A stretch of DNA of 64,000 nucleotides from CAVLCC01 sp963624975 (GCA_963624975.1 CAVFRF010000046.1:1-64000); one strand, 5' to 3'; positions 17,582 through 26,444 are shown, counted from the first letter of the stretch. Numbers and translations are program-made. Notes: generated by a model not told the origin, from the letters alone.

Positions 17582-18574
17582 ATGAAGATGGTCACCAACT
17601 TCCCGCTGTTCAACGGCTGCCTCGACGAGTACGGCTCGATGGAGGGGCTGCTCGAATGCTGCCGCGAATGCGGCGTCGACGGAATCGAGGCCATCTGGGA
17701 TTGCGCGCCCTACACCGATCAGCTGCCGCTGCCGGGCATGGCCATCGGGCACCATCTGGTGTTCTGGTCGTGCTGGGTGGACTTCTGGATCCACGACGAG
17801 GAAGCGCTCATGCGCGAGTACCCCGACTGGGACACCGTGTACGAGTACTACCGCGGCAAAAGCAAGGACAGCATCGTGGAGGAGTACGGCCGCGACATAG
17901 AGCGTGCGATGCAAAACGGCGCGGAGTACCTCGTGTTCCACGTGTCGGAAGTCAACCTCGAGGAGTGCTTTACCTACAGCTTCGTGCACAGCGACGACCT
18001 GGTGATCGACTGCGCGCTGGAGTGCATCAACCGCATCACGCCATACATCACCAACGGGGCGGCCCTCTTGGTGGAAAACCAGTGGTGGCCCGGATTCACG
18101 TTCACCAGACCCGAGATCACGAAGCGCCTGCTCGATGGCATCGAGTACGACAACAAGGGCATCATGCTCGACATCGGGCATCTCATGAACGCCAACACCG
18201 GTCTCCGTACCGAGCAAGACGGCATCGCCTACATCAACCAGATGCTCGACGAGCATGGCGAGCTGGCCAAGATGGTGAGGGGCTTGCACCTTCACCAGTC
18301 GCTTTCGGGCAAGTATGTGGAGTCCAACGGCTACAGGTTCACGCAGAAGTTCCTGGACTCCCCCACCTATTGGGAGAAGTACGCCAGCTGCTACGACCAC
18401 ATCCTGCACGTCGACCTGCACCAGCCCTGGACCGACCCGGGCATCGCGCAGGTGGTGCAGCGCATCGATCCGGAGTGGGTCAACCACGAGCTGAGCGCAT
18501 ATGGAAAGGGCCCGCATTCGCAGGCCCTCAAGACTCAAATCGAAACTCTTCGCCGCGGCGGGCTGAGCTGGTAG
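17582..18574 (+). CDS. Sugar phosphate isomerase/epimerase-like TIM-barrel protein
   Basis: A 330-residue protein of the xylose-isomerase-like / AP-endonuclease-2 barrel superfamily. Likely metal ligands fall at the ends of barrel strands: GIEAIWD, LLVENQWW, MLDIGHLMN, GLHLHQS and HVDLHQP. No DNA-repair signature is apparent, so a sugar isomerase or epimerase is more likely than an endonuclease. It stands alone: the upstream gene is divergent (GNAT), and the downstream gene (paaK) converges. AGGAA precedes the ATG. The substrate is unknown. Confidence 0.72.
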   Translation: MKMVTNFPLFNGCLDEYGSMEGLLECCRECGVDGIEAIWDCAPYTDQLPLPGMAIGHHLVFWSCWVDFWIHDEEALMREYPDWDTVYEYYRGKSKDSIVEEYGRDIERAMQNGAEYLVFHVSEVNLEECFTYSFVHSDDLVIDCALECINRITPYITNGAALLVENQWWPGFTFTRPEITKRLLDGIEYDNKGIMLDIGHLMNANTGLRTEQDGIAYINQMLDEHGELAKMVRGLHLHQSLSGKYVESNGYRFTQKFLDSPTYWEKYASCYDHILHVDLHQPWTDPGIAQVVQRIDPEWVNHELSAYGKGPHSQALKTQIETLRRGGLSW

Positions 18575-18603
18575 CCGCCCTGCGGCGCGAATCGCGTCCA
18601 TTA

Positions 18604-18647
18604 GCTGCGGGGCTGTGCCCCGACCCGCGAGCCGCAAGGCCCGCAGC
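18604..18647. terminator. Nested inverted repeat between convergent genes
   Basis: GCTGCGGG (18604-18611) pairs with CCCGCAGC (18640-18647), and an alternative inner hairpin CGGGGC/GCCCCG lies at 18608-18622. It sits between the stops of the TIM-barrel gene and paaK. There is no U-tract on either strand, so a role as terminator is only suggested by position. Confidence 0.35.
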
Positions 18648-18649
18648 CG

Positions 18650-19885
18650 CTAGTACCTGTTGTCGTAGATGCGCTGCGTCTTCTTCTCCGACCTCGGCAG
18701 CTCGCCGATGGCCACGCCCTTCGCCACCGGCGTCATGCCGATGCGGTCCTTGAACGTGCGCGCCACCTCGTGCTCCACCTTCTCGCGGTCCTCGCCGGTG
18801 GTGGCCGTCTCGAAGAACAGCGTGAGGATGTCCTTGCCCATCAGGTGGTCGATCATCACCTGGTACTCCGACGAGGCGCCGTCCACCATCTTGATGACTT
18901 CCTCGAACTGAGCCGGGAACATGTTCACGCCCTTGACCTTCACCATGTCGTCGGTGCGGCCCATGATGATGTCGATGCGCGGATGCGGGCTGCCGCAGTC
19001 GCACTGGCCCGGCACGATGCGGGTGAGGTCGTGCGTGCGGAACCTGATGAGCGGTGCGCCCTCCTTCTGCAGCGTGGTGAGCACAAGCTCGCCCATCTCG
19101 CCGTCGGGCAGGTTCTCGCCGGTACGCGGGTCCACAACCTCCACGTACACGTAGTCGTTCCACATGTGCATGGCGCTGTCGGCCTTGCAGTTGATGCCGA
19201 TGCCGGGGCCGTACACCTCGGTGAGGCCGTAGATGTCGTAAAGCTCCACGCCCAGCTCGCCGGCGATGCGCTGGCGCATCTTGTCGCCCCAGCGCTCGGA
19301 GCCGATGATGCCCTTGCGCAGCTTGATCTGGTCGCCGATGCCGCGCTTGGCGATCTCTTCGGCCAGCAGCAGCGCGTACGAGCTGGTGGCGCACAGCACC
19401 GTGGACTCCATGTCGATCATCATCTTGAGCTGCTTGTCGGTGTTGCCCGGCCCCATGGGAATGGCCATGGCGCCCAGCCTCTCGCAGCCGGCCTGGAAGC
19501 CGATGCCTGCGGTCCACAGCCCGTATCCCGGGGTGATGTGGATCCTGTCGGCCGGAGTCACGCCCGCATACTCGTAGCAGCGCGCGAACTGCACGGCCCA
19601 GTCCTCCACGTCCTTCTTGGTGTAGGGAATGATCACCGGCGTGCCCGTGGTGCCCGACGACGAGTGGATCCTCACGATCTTCTCGGGCGGCACCGCGGCT
19701 AGCCCCAGCGGGTAGGCCTCGCGCAGGTCGGCCTTCTCGGTGAAGGGCAGCTTGGCGAAGTCGTCCTGCGTCTTCACGTCGCCAAGCTCGATGTCGGCGA
19801 ACTTGCGAGCGTAGAACGGCGACCTCTCCTTGAGCGTGGACAGCTGGTTGAGAATGGTCGAAAGCTGTTCGGATGTCATGTCCAT
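18650..19885 (-). CDS. paaK: Phenylacetate-CoA ligase
   Basis: Adenylate-forming enzyme that activates phenylacetate, or a related aryl acid, with ATP and CoA. The 411-residue length matches PaaK. Motifs: P-loop SSSGTTGTP at 75-83, the adenylate motif YGLTE, a central cysteine-containing CDCGSPHPR region, and a C-terminal domain with KVKGVNMFP. AAGGAG precedes the ATG. In anaerobes this enzyme often works with indolepyruvate:ferredoxin oxidoreductase to take aryl-CoA from aromatic amino acids, but no ior genes are in the window. Confidence 0.9.
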   Translation of the reverse strand: MDMTSEQLSTILNQLSTLKERSPFYARKFADIELGDVKTQDDFAKLPFTEKADLREAYPLGLAAVPPEKIVRIHSSSGTTGTPVIIPYTKKDVEDWAVQFARCYEYAGVTPADRIHITPGYGLWTAGIGFQAGCERLGAMAIPMGPGNTDKQLKMMIDMESTVLCATSSYALLLAEEIAKRGIGDQIKLRKGIIGSERWGDKMRQRIAGELGVELYDIYGLTEVYGPGIGINCKADSAMHMWNDYVYVEVVDPRTGENLPDGEMGELVLTTLQKEGAPLIRFRTHDLTRIVPGQCDCGSPHPRIDIIMGRTDDMVKVKGVNMFPAQFEEVIKMVDGASSEYQVMIDHLMGKDILTLFFETATTGEDREKVEHEVARTFKDRIGMTPVAKGVAIGELPRSEKKTQRIYDNRY

Positions 19886-20255
19886 GAAGAAGGCTCCTTG
19901 CCTTGGCCTGCGTTACATATTCGAAGCGAGCGGCGCTCGTATGGACGCGCCCGGGGTTTGCAGAAAGCCGCACGCCCTCGCGCCGCTTGCCCGATTTCAG
20001 CCCATTGATTCTACTCCAATAAGACCCCGTGTCGGCAGCGCATAACGCGAACGCCGCGCAGCACGACACCGCACTGCGCCGCAACGGGGCGATTTGAGCA
20101 GCTCGCACGTGCACCTACGGGCAAATATCGCGCTTCGGGGGCACCTACTTTGGCACTTTTCGACTCTAAAGCGCAAAAGTAGTGTAAAATCCGTGTTTCA
20201 AGTGTGTTTTTGCAAGTAAAGTTCCAACGTATCCAAGAAAGATGTAGGAGGGAAA
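19886..20255. other. Divergent intergenic region
   Basis: About 370 bases between paaK and the ABC importer. The half next to the importer is AT-richer and holds TAAAAT at 20185-20190, a possible -10 element without a convincing -35. CTACTTT and AAAGTAG form a loose inverted repeat around 20145-20183. I see no open frame or RNA gene here. Confidence 0.4.
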
Positions 20256-21029
20256 ATGAAGAAGTTTGCAAAGATCGTCTGCGTCGCGGCAATGGGCGCG
20301 CTCCTGGTGATGGGCCTGGCGGCCTGCGGCGAGAGCAGCTCCAGCTCCACCGACAAGACCTACAAGATCGCCACCGACACCACGTTCGCACCGTTCGAGT
20401 TCCAGAACGCCGATGGCAACTACGAGGGCATCGACGTCGACATCCTGGCCGCTATCGCCGAGGACCAGGGCTTCAAGTACGAGCTCGAGCCCCTCGGATT
20501 CGACGCAGCTCTCCAGGCTGTGCAGTCCAACCAGAGCGATGCCGTGATCGCTGGCATGACCATCACCGACGAGCGTGCAGAGGTCTTCGACTTCTCCGCT
20601 TCCTACTATGATTCCGGCGTGATCATGGCAGTGGCTTCCGACAGCACGATCAGCAGCTACAGCGACCTGTCCGGCAAGAACGTGGCCGTCAAGAAGGGCA
20701 CCATGGGTGCCGACTATGCGGCTTCGATCGCTGACCAGTACGGCTTCACCACCGTGACCTTCAACGACTCGCCCACCATGTATCAGGACGTGCTGGCCGG
20801 CAACACCGTGGCCTGCTTCGAGGACTACCCCGTGATGGGCTATGCCATCACCACCGGCATGAACCTCAAGATGGTCGGTGACCTGCAGTCGCCCAACCAG
20901 TACGGCTTCGCAGTGGCCAAGGGCCAGAACGCCGATCTGCTCAGCATGTTCAACAAGGGCCTCGAGAACATCAAGGCCAACGGCAAGTACGCCGAGATCT
21001 GCAACAAGTACGTTTCCAGCGGAAACTAA
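20256..21029 (+). CDS. Amino-acid ABC transporter substrate-binding lipoprotein
   Basis: Extracytoplasmic binding protein of a polar amino-acid importer. The 257-residue product has a lipoprotein signal with lipobox LAAC (Cys at about 24), a Ser-rich linker, and the SBP_bac_3 fold with FAPFEF near the N-terminus, DVDILAAIAE, and a C-terminal DYPVMGYAI / YGFAVAKGQ region. GGAGG lies just upstream of the ATG. The ligand class (glutamine, arginine or cystine type) cannot be set. A strong hairpin between it and the permease gene probably makes it the most abundant transcript of the operon. Confidence 0.92.
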   Translation: MKKFAKIVCVAAMGALLVMGLAACGESSSSSTDKTYKIATDTTFAPFEFQNADGNYEGIDVDILAAIAEDQGFKYELEPLGFDAALQAVQSNQSDAVIAGMTITDERAEVFDFSASYYDSGVIMAVASDSTISSYSDLSGKNVAVKKGTMGADYAASIADQYGFTTVTFNDSPTMYQDVLAGNTVACFEDYPVMGYAITTGMNLKMVGDLQSPNQYGFAVAKGQNADLLSMFNKGLENIKANGKYAEICNKYVSSGN

Positions 21030-21047
21030 ATAGCTTGACCTGAACGA

Positions 21048-21080
21048 GAAGCCCCGCTCGCCACGAGCGGGGCTTCTTTG
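21048..21080 (+). terminator. Hairpin attenuator between binding protein and permease
   Basis: A 13-base perfect stem (21048-21060 with 21064-21076) with a three-base loop CCA and a short T-rich tail. It lies inside the ABC operon, so partial termination would give more binding protein than membrane components, a common arrangement in such operons. Confidence 0.85.
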
Positions 21081-21109
21081 CGGGATTAGGAACGGAGTTA
21101 GTAGGTTAG

Positions 21110-21784
21110 ATGGGCTTCATCGATGCAATCACCGGGTTCTGGGACCTGTTCGTAGAGTCCCTCCCCATGCTTCTAAGCGGGCTGGGCCTCACGCTCGAGC
21201 TTGCTGCCGTATCACTCATAATCGCCATGATTCTCGGGCTTTTCTCGTCTCTCATGGGAATGTCCAAGATCAAGGTGCTCAGGTGGATCTCGCAGATCTA
21301 CGTCGCCATCATCCGTGGCACTCCGCTTCTGGTCCAGGCGTTCTTCATCTACTTCGGAATCACCGGCCTTCTGGGCATTCGCATGACGGCGTTCATGGCC
21401 GGCATCATAGCCCTGAGCCTCAACGCCGGAGGCTATCTCTCCGAGATATTCCGCGGCGGCATCCAGGCCGTAGACCCCGGCCAGAGCGAGGCGGCGCGCA
21501 GCCTTGGCCTCTCCAAGGCGCAGACGCTGCGCAAGGTCGTGATTCCGCAGGCAGTGCGCATCTGCATCCCGTCTGTGGTCAACCAGTGGTGCATCACCAT
21601 CAAGGACACGTCGATCATCTGCGTCATCGGCCTGGCGGAGCTTACCTGGGCCGGCCAGCAGATCATCGCCCGCACCTATCAGTCCTTCCAGGTCTGGCTC
21701 ATGGTGGGCATCCTGTACTTCGTAATCATCTATGTTCTGACGGTGCTTTCGCGCATCCTGGAGAAGAAGGTGTCTCTTGGCTAA
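21110..21784 (+). CDS. Amino-acid ABC transporter permease
   Basis: A 224-residue membrane subunit of the HisM/GlnP type. It has several hydrophobic segments and the EAA loop that contacts the ATPase: [20 protein letters not shown], followed by VVIPQAVR. It is the only permease in the operon, so it probably forms a homodimer. Its 3' end overlaps the ATPase gene by eight bases. The ATG follows an AGGTTAG. Confidence 0.93.
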   Translation: MGFIDAITGFWDLFVESLPMLLSGLGLTLELAAVSLIIAMILGLFSSLMGMSKIKVLRWISQIYVAIIRGTPLLVQAFFIYFGITGLLGIRMTAFMAGIIALSLNAGGYLSEIFRGGIQAVDPGQSEAARSLGLSKAQTLRKVVIPQAVRICIPSVVNQWCITIKDTSIICVIGLAELTWAGQQIIARTYQSFQVWLMVGILYFVIIYVLTVLSRILEKKVSLG

Positions 21785-22505
21785 GATCGAGATTAGAGAC
21801 CTGCACAAGTACTTCGACAAAAACGAGGTTCTGCGCGGCATTTCAACCGATATCGAAGAGGGCGAGGTCGTGTGCCTCATCGGCCCCTCGGGTTCGGGCA
21901 AGTCCACGTTCCTGCGCTGCATGAACTGCCTCGAGGAGCCTACCTCGGGCACCGTTACTGTAGACGGGCACGTGCTCACTGCCAAGCACAAGGACATCGA
22001 CAAGTTCCGCGAAGACATCGGCATGGTGTTCCAGCAGTTCAACCTGTTCCCCCATCTCACCGTGATGGAGAACATCACGCTGGCGCCGGTGATGCGCAAG
22101 AAGATGTCACAGCAGGAGGCGGTCGAGACCGGCCGCAGGCTTCTGGCCAGAGTCGGCCTCGCCGAGAAGGAGAACGCGTATCCGCGCAACCTCTCTGGCG
22201 GACAGAAGCAGCGCGTCGCCATCGCACGCGCACTTGCCATGAAGCCCGACCTCATGCTATTCGACGAGCCCACGTCGGCGCTCGACCCCGAGATGGTGGG
22301 CGAGGTTCTCGACGTTATGAAGAAGCTCGCCCAAGAGGGCATGACCATGGTCGTGGTCACGCACGAGATGGGATTCGCGAAGTCGGTGGCCGACAGGGTC
22401 ATGTTCATCGACGGCGGCGTGATCGCCGAGGAGGGCACTCCCACCCAAGTGTTCGACAACCCGCAGAACCCCAGGACTCAGAGCTTCCTCAACAAGGTTC
22501 TGTAA
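21777..22505 (+). CDS. Amino-acid ABC transporter ATP-binding protein (GlnQ-like)
   Basis: The 242-residue ATPase of the importer. Walker [10 protein letters not shown], signature LSGGQKQR, Walker [15 protein letters not shown] and the H-loop VTHEM are all intact. The start is a TTG inside the permease 3' end, with AAGGTG upstream; the next in-frame ATG would remove part of the fold. Overlap with the permease implies translational coupling. A strong terminator follows at 22560-22605. Confidence 0.94.
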   Translation: MAKIEIRDLHKYFDKNEVLRGISTDIEEGEVVCLIGPSGSGKSTFLRCMNCLEEPTSGTVTVDGHVLTAKHKDIDKFREDIGMVFQQFNLFPHLTVMENITLAPVMRKKMSQQEAVETGRRLLARVGLAEKENAYPRNLSGGQKQRVAIARALAMKPDLMLFDEPTSALDPEMVGEVLDVMKKLAQEGMTMVVVTHEMGFAKSVADRVMFIDGGVIAEEGTPTQVFDNPQNPRTQSFLNKVL

Positions 22506-22559
22506 GGGCTCGCAGCGCAGGCTCGAGCCAGCGGGTTTCAGCCTGCGAAACATAGCACA

Positions 22560-22605
22560 CAAAACTAAAGGACGCCGGTTGAACAACCAGCGTCCTTTAG
22601 TTTTG
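22560..22605. terminator. Bidirectional terminator between ABC operon and TetR gene
   Basis: A 16-base arm (22560-22575) pairs perfectly with 22590-22605, with an inner GGTT/AACC extension. The arms start with CAAAA and end with TTTTG, so either strand gives a U-rich end. It serves two convergent genes. Confidence 0.88.
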
Positions 22606-22672
22606 CCTTATAGTGCTGTCTGCCGCTTCGGAACCCCAGCTTGGACTCGCCCAAGAACGGGCAGGCAACTTC

Positions 22673-23323
22673 CTACTCCACGATCACGGGCTCGAAGTCC
22701 ACGATATCGAGCTTGATCTTCGAAAGGGTCTCCACGGCCTTCTTGGCTCGCTCTGCAACCTCTTCGTTGGGCAGGTAGCCGAAGTACATCTCCAGGTAGA
22801 ACGTGTAGTTCTGCTCGAACGACTGCTTCTCGGGGTGGCGGCTGAAATACGCGTCCACGGCGGCCTCGATGCCCTTGTAGGCCACGAACAGGAAGTCGGC
22901 CTTGTCCCTGCCCACTCTGTCGGCAGCGGCGCGATATGCCGCATAGCTCGTGTCGAGGTACTTCGACTCGTCGTCGTTGGCAAGGTCGTCGAGCATGAAC
23001 TCCATCACGAACCTGCGATAGGCCTCGTTGTCGTTGATGAGCTTCCTGTGAAGGCCCAGTCCCAAGAACGCCTTCTGCATATCGTCTTCGTCGGCGAACA
23101 TCGTGAATGCCATCTCGGTGAGCTTCTTCATGAACTCGTCGTAGAGCATCGATGCGATGTTGCGCTTGTTTCCAAAGTGATGCGCGATGGTTCCGGGGTT
23201 GACCATGGCGGCCTTGTAGATCTCGGAATACGTGGTGTTCTTGTAGCCCTTCTCCATGAAAAGCTTCTTGCATGTGTCCACGATTATGCTTCGAGTCTCG
23301 ACGCCGTTCGCGTAGTTGACCAT
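22673..23323 (-). CDS. TetR-family transcriptional regulator
   Basis: A 216-residue regulator with an N-terminal helix-turn-helix (about 10-57: TTYSEIYKAAMV then NPGTIAHHFGNKRNI) and a helical ligand-binding/dimerisation domain. The ligand and targets are unknown, since no transporter or enzyme is divergent to it; the R-M pair lies behind it on the same strand. GTCAGGAGAAGAG gives a good ribosome-binding site. A palindrome at 23444-23455 upstream is a candidate operator. Confidence 0.88.
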   Translation of the reverse strand: MVNYANGVETRSIIVDTCKKLFMEKGYKNTTYSEIYKAAMVNPGTIAHHFGNKRNIASMLYDEFMKKLTEMAFTMFADEDDMQKAFLGLGLHRKLINDNEAYRRFVMEFMLDDLANDDESKYLDTSYAAYRAAADRVGRDKADFLFVAYKGIEAAVDAYFSRHPEKQSFEQNYTFYLEMYFGYLPNEEVAERAKKAVETLSKIKLDIVDFEPVIVE

Positions 23324-23443
23324 CTCTTCTCCTGACTATGTATTAACGCAGCTGCCGGACCCAGTCCGGCTTGATAGCGAACCGCATGAACCCACGCGCA
23401 TCCAACTCATGCGTTTCGCGTTCGCACACAGAGGTTATGCTAA

Positions 23444-23455
23444 CTCAAATTTGAG
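23444..23455. promoter_or_regulatory. Palindrome upstream of the TetR gene, candidate operator
   Basis: CTCAAATTTGAG is a perfect 12-base palindrome about 120 bases upstream of the tetR start. On the reverse strand it falls in the 17-base spacer between TTGCGC and TAACCT, a weak promoter-like pair. Autorepression would fit, but this is inference. Confidence 0.35.
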
Positions 23456-23557
23456 CGCAAAGAAATTGAGCGTCTACAAGTACACTAAAAGCACACCGCA
23501 GACGGACACGGCATGGCAAAGCCCTCCAATAATCAACCGCTCGCCGCCGATGGTCCA

Positions 23558-24313
23558 CTAGGGAAGCTTCATAACCCAGTAGCTAAGGTTGGACTCGTCG
23601 TATCCCGCTGCCCTGATTACCTCCATCTTGTCCACATGTTCTGGGACCTTGACCTTGATATGCAGCCTCTCTGCGGGAATATCTTCCTTAATCGTGAGCT
23701 GCGACCCATGTGGCTGCCACGTAAAGCGGTGTTTTCCGGATTGCTTTTCGCGACCTTCGAGATTGTGGTTCTTGTTCCAGCTGAATTCGTATGCTTCCGG
23801 ATCGTACCGCACGGTATCGGTTTCGAATATCAGAAACTCAGCGCAGTTCTCGCCTTTAACCAGCACGACCGTTCTCGCGACTTTGAAGAAGCTCCTTATC
23901 TCCGAAACCCTCTCGTTCCATATGCTCAGAACCATCTTGCCTATGAGGTTAGGGTCGTCATCTGGTCCGACCGCGCCCTTTTCGAAGCTGAACACAGGCG
24001 AGCACCTACCGCTTATCAGCCTGACTTCCTTCTGCGCCCCAAGGTTGTTCTTACTCCCCTTCACGGTCTTGGCGCTCCAACAGCAGCTTCCAAGCTGAAC
24101 ATCATCAAGACCGATGTTGGAAGGCTTCCATTCTGCATCTATGCAACGCGCAAAGACCTGTTCCCACTCCTCGCCTTCGATCGTTACCGGATCCTTGGTC
24201 GCGTGCAGATAGATCATATCTTCGGTGAAACGCTTGATGAAGCTATGGGGAAACTGATTGATCGGATACGGAGCTGCAGCCTTACTGGCATGTCTGAGCC
24301 TAGGTTCTTTCAT
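23558..24313 (-). CDS. Putative type II restriction endonuclease
   Basis: A 251-residue protein found 14 bases after a cytosine-5 methyltransferase gene, the usual place for the cognate endonuclease. GLDDV followed by SCCWSAKTVKG resembles a PD-(D/E)XK-type core (Asp, then a polar residue before Lys), though not in canonical form, and I cannot name the subfamily or target. The region is visibly AT-richer than the surrounding chromosome, in keeping with transfer. AAAGGA lies seven bases before the ATG. Function rests mostly on context. Confidence 0.68.
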   Translation of the reverse strand: MKEPRLRHASKAAAPYPINQFPHSFIKRFTEDMIYLHATKDPVTIEGEEWEQVFARCIDAEWKPSNIGLDDVQLGSCCWSAKTVKGSKNNLGAQKEVRLISGRCSPVFSFEKGAVGPDDDPNLIGKMVLSIWNERVSEIRSFFKVARTVVLVKGENCAEFLIFETDTVRYDPEAYEFSWNKNHNLEGREKQSGKHRFTWQPHGSQLTIKEDIPAERLHIKVKVPEHVDKMEVIRAAGYDESNLSYWVMKLP

Positions 24314-24327
24314 ATGGACTTCCTTTG

Positions 24328-25488
24328 TTACTCGGAGCGATAGTCAGGAGGGAATGCCAGTGGCACGAACCGGTCCAAAACAGCCTCCACCAGAGAAACC
24401 GGAACCGCATTCCCTGCCTGATGACGCGTCTGGTAATCGGACACCACAATCTTGAATGAATCAGGAAAGCCCTGCAACCTCAACATCTCGCGAGGCGTGA
24501 GGCGCCGAACGCCATCGACCAGAAGATAGTTGTAGCTTGCGCCGGCTCGCAACGCACAGCTATATGGATACGAGGTGATGTTTCCCGACTTGTTCTCGTG
24601 CCAGATTGCCGGTTGGTATTTCGAAGTATGGGCAGCCTTTCGCTTTTGAATGATTCTGTCGGATGCGTAGTACTTCTGGTCGACATCCTTTTCCAGAATC
24701 TCGCTCAGGGAAACTCGTTCGTCCGAGGGTTCTGGCCATTCCATCCGCAACGGCCTTTTGGATCCGACCAAGATAATTCGCTCGCGCTTCTGGGGCAGAC
24801 CGAAATCCAGTGCATTCAGAATCTTGTAGTCAACGTAGTATCCAAGCTCCTCCCGAAGCGTGGTCAATATGACGTTGAGCGTCTTGCCCTTATCGTGCGT
24901 AGCAAGCTGCTTGACGTTTTCTAGAACAAACGCCTGCGGCTGCTTGGCTTTCAAAATGCGCGCGATGTCGAAGAACAGCGTCCCCCGCGTCTTATCTTCA
25001 AAGCCTTCCCTCTTGCCACAAATAGAAAACGCTTGGCAAGGGAAGCCCCCGAAGAGCAGGTCGAAATCTGGAATGGCATTCTCGTCCACTTCCTTGATGT
25101 CGCCTGTTGGCATTTCTCCAAAATTCGCCTCGTAGCTCTTCTGTGCATTCGCATCGATGTCGCAGCTAAAGACGCATTCTCCTTCTATCCCATATTTCTC
25201 GAAGACATCGTTGGCTGCGTACCGAAAGCCGCCGATGCCGCAAAACAAATCGATATACTTGATTTTTCTGGGAAGCTGCCCATTCTCCAGAGGTTCGCCC
25301 GGAGTGAAGAAAAGCCTATCGATGGGCATGTTGAGCGACGACGCTATATCTTCCGCCGTCTTGCACGAAGGAGTGCTCTTGCCATTCTCGATATCGGATA
25401 ACGCACGGCGGCTGATATTCGACATCGATGCCAGAGACTCTTGCGACAGCCCTTGCTCTTTGCGAACTTCTTGGAGAATATTGTGCAT
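24328..25488 (-). CDS. DNA (cytosine-5) methyltransferase with N-terminal HTH
   Basis: The 386-residue protein fuses an Xre-type helix-turn-helix (about 5-60, LSQESLASMSNISRRALSDI) to a full m5C methyltransferase: motif I IDLFCGIGGF (79-88), catalytic FPCQAFS with Cys151, ENVKQL, QKRERIILVG, RLTPREMLRLQGFPDSF and QAGNAVPVSLVEA. HTH-methyltransferase fusions such as those of SsoII, EcoRII and ScrFI repress their own promoter, so this one probably controls the R-M pair. The recognition sequence is not predictable by eye. GAGG precedes the ATG by eight bases. Confidence 0.93.
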   Translation of the reverse strand: MHNILQEVRKEQGLSQESLASMSNISRRALSDIENGKSTPSCKTAEDIASSLNMPIDRLFFTPGEPLENGQLPRKIKYIDLFCGIGGFRYAANDVFEKYGIEGECVFSCDIDANAQKSYEANFGEMPTGDIKEVDENAIPDFDLLFGGFPCQAFSICGKREGFEDKTRGTLFFDIARILKAKQPQAFVLENVKQLATHDKGKTLNVILTTLREELGYYVDYKILNALDFGLPQKRERIILVGSKRPLRMEWPEPSDERVSLSEILEKDVDQKYYASDRIIQKRKAAHTSKYQPAIWHENKSGNITSYPYSCALRAGASYNYLLVDGVRRLTPREMLRLQGFPDSFKIVVSDYQTRHQAGNAVPVSLVEAVLDRFVPLAFPPDYRSE

Positions 25489-25581
25489 GGATACAACCTC
25501 GTATATGAAGATAACTTCTCATTTCACTCATTTCCGCTTAATTATACAGTCCCATAAGAGCAATTAAAATCATGCATATGC

Positions 25582-25617
25582 AAAAAGGTCCGGGCGGCTC
25601 TTCTTGCCTCCCGGACC
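25582..25617 (-). terminator. Terminator of the DtxR-like gene
   Basis: GGTCCGGG (25587-25594) pairs with CCCGGACC (25610-25617), and inner GGC/GCC extends the stem; on the reverse strand it is followed by TTTTT. It lies 28 bases beyond the DtxR-like stop. Confidence 0.88.
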
Positions 25618-25644
25618 CTCTATGGGCTGCTTATCTGCTGAGCG

Positions 25645-26061
25645 CTACTTGATGCGGGCGGCCTCCACCACTTCGGGCACGCTGGTCTCCATGTAGCCTA
25701 TCCAGCGATTGAGCGTGTCGTCGCTGATGGCGTGCTCCATCTTGCAAGCCTCTTCCTCGGCGGTCTTGGGGTCGACGCCCAGCACGTCCATGAGGAAGTG
25801 GAAGAGCAGCTTGTGGCGCTTGAACACCGATTTGCCGTAGTCGGCACCCTTTTTGGTGAGGAAGATGTCGCCGTAGGGCTCCTGCTCCACGTATCCATGC
25901 TCCCTGAGCACCGACACCGCCTTGTTGACGCTGGCCTTCGAAACGTCGAGCTTGGTCGCCAGATCCACGCTGCGCACCGGCACGTTCACGGCGCCTGCCA
26001 GCTCGTACACGGCTTCAAGGTAGTCTTCGTTGGCCTGCGTCATTCGCAGTTCTTCGCGCAT
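25645..26061 (-). CDS. DtxR/MntR-family metal-dependent regulator
   Basis: A 138-residue regulator that senses Mn2+ or Fe2+. An N-terminal winged helix (about 8-70, SVDLATKLDVSKASVNKAVSVL then GDIFLTKKG) is followed by the metal-binding and dimerisation helices KRHKLLFHFLMDVLGVDPKTAEEEA and CKMEHAISDD, with the expected His, Glu and Cys ligands. It has no SH3-like C-terminal domain, so it is of the short MntR type. I use the ATG at 26061 because GGAG is well placed. Targets are unknown. A possible operator lies at 26146-26159. Confidence 0.9.
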   Translation of the reverse strand: MREELRMTQANEDYLEAVYELAGAVNVPVRSVDLATKLDVSKASVNKAVSVLREHGYVEQEPYGDIFLTKKGADYGKSVFKRHKLLFHFLMDVLGVDPKTAEEEACKMEHAISDDTLNRWIGYMETSVPEVVEAARIK

Positions 26062-26145
26062 AGCTTGTCTCCATCAGCTTTGTCGAAGCACCGATAAACC
26101 TGCAGCGCAGACCCCTTCGTTGCCCTGCCCGGTGCGTTGATTCCC

Positions 26146-26159
26146 ATTGGTTACCTAAT
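26146..26159. promoter_or_regulatory. Imperfect palindrome, possible DtxR-type operator
   Basis: ATTGGTTACCTAAT lies about 85 bases upstream of the DtxR-like start. It resembles half of a DtxR/IdeR-type box (TTAGGTTAG...CTAACCTAA), with 5 of 7 pairs symmetric. The other part of the 26062-26341 gap has a GAGTTT/AAACTC hairpin with four T's at 26177-26200, and no gene that I can support. Confidence 0.35.
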
Positions 26160-26341
26160 TTTATTACTCCAAAGCGGAGTTTATTTCGGCAAACTCTTTT
26201 ACAAATCCGCTTGCCCGGATTATTGGCGGCTATCCGGCAGCTCCGCAACGCATCGGAGGCTGCGAGTTCCGGAAACTCTCCGACTCGTTGAACCCCTTGC
26301 GGGCGCATGCCCGCGTCCGCCTTCCCCTTGCACGTGGGCTG

Positions 26342-26388
26342 GTGTAGATTGTCACTTGCAGATGCGTTTCGCGGGTGACAATCTACAC
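26342..26388. promoter_or_regulatory. BirA-type biotin operator upstream of bioY
   Basis: Two 14-base arms, 26342-26355 and 26375-26388, are perfect inverted copies with a 19-base spacer. Each contains the BirA half-site TTGTCAC / GTGACAA, and the geometry matches known BirA sites (TTGTnnAC...GTnnACAA). It ends 56 bases before the bioY start. A TTGCAG lies just inside the left arm, so the promoter may be buried within the operator. The linked birA carries the DNA-binding domain that would read it. Confidence 0.82.
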
Positions 26389-26444
26389 GCCTCCAGCATC
26401 AGCCAATTAACACGCCAACCAATCTATCGAGAATCGAGGTTATC

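Noticed and set aside
20145..20183. Inverted repeat CTACTTT...AAAGTAG as an importer operator
   Set aside because: Seven-base arms with a loose spacer in AT-richer DNA are expected by chance; there is no second site to support it.
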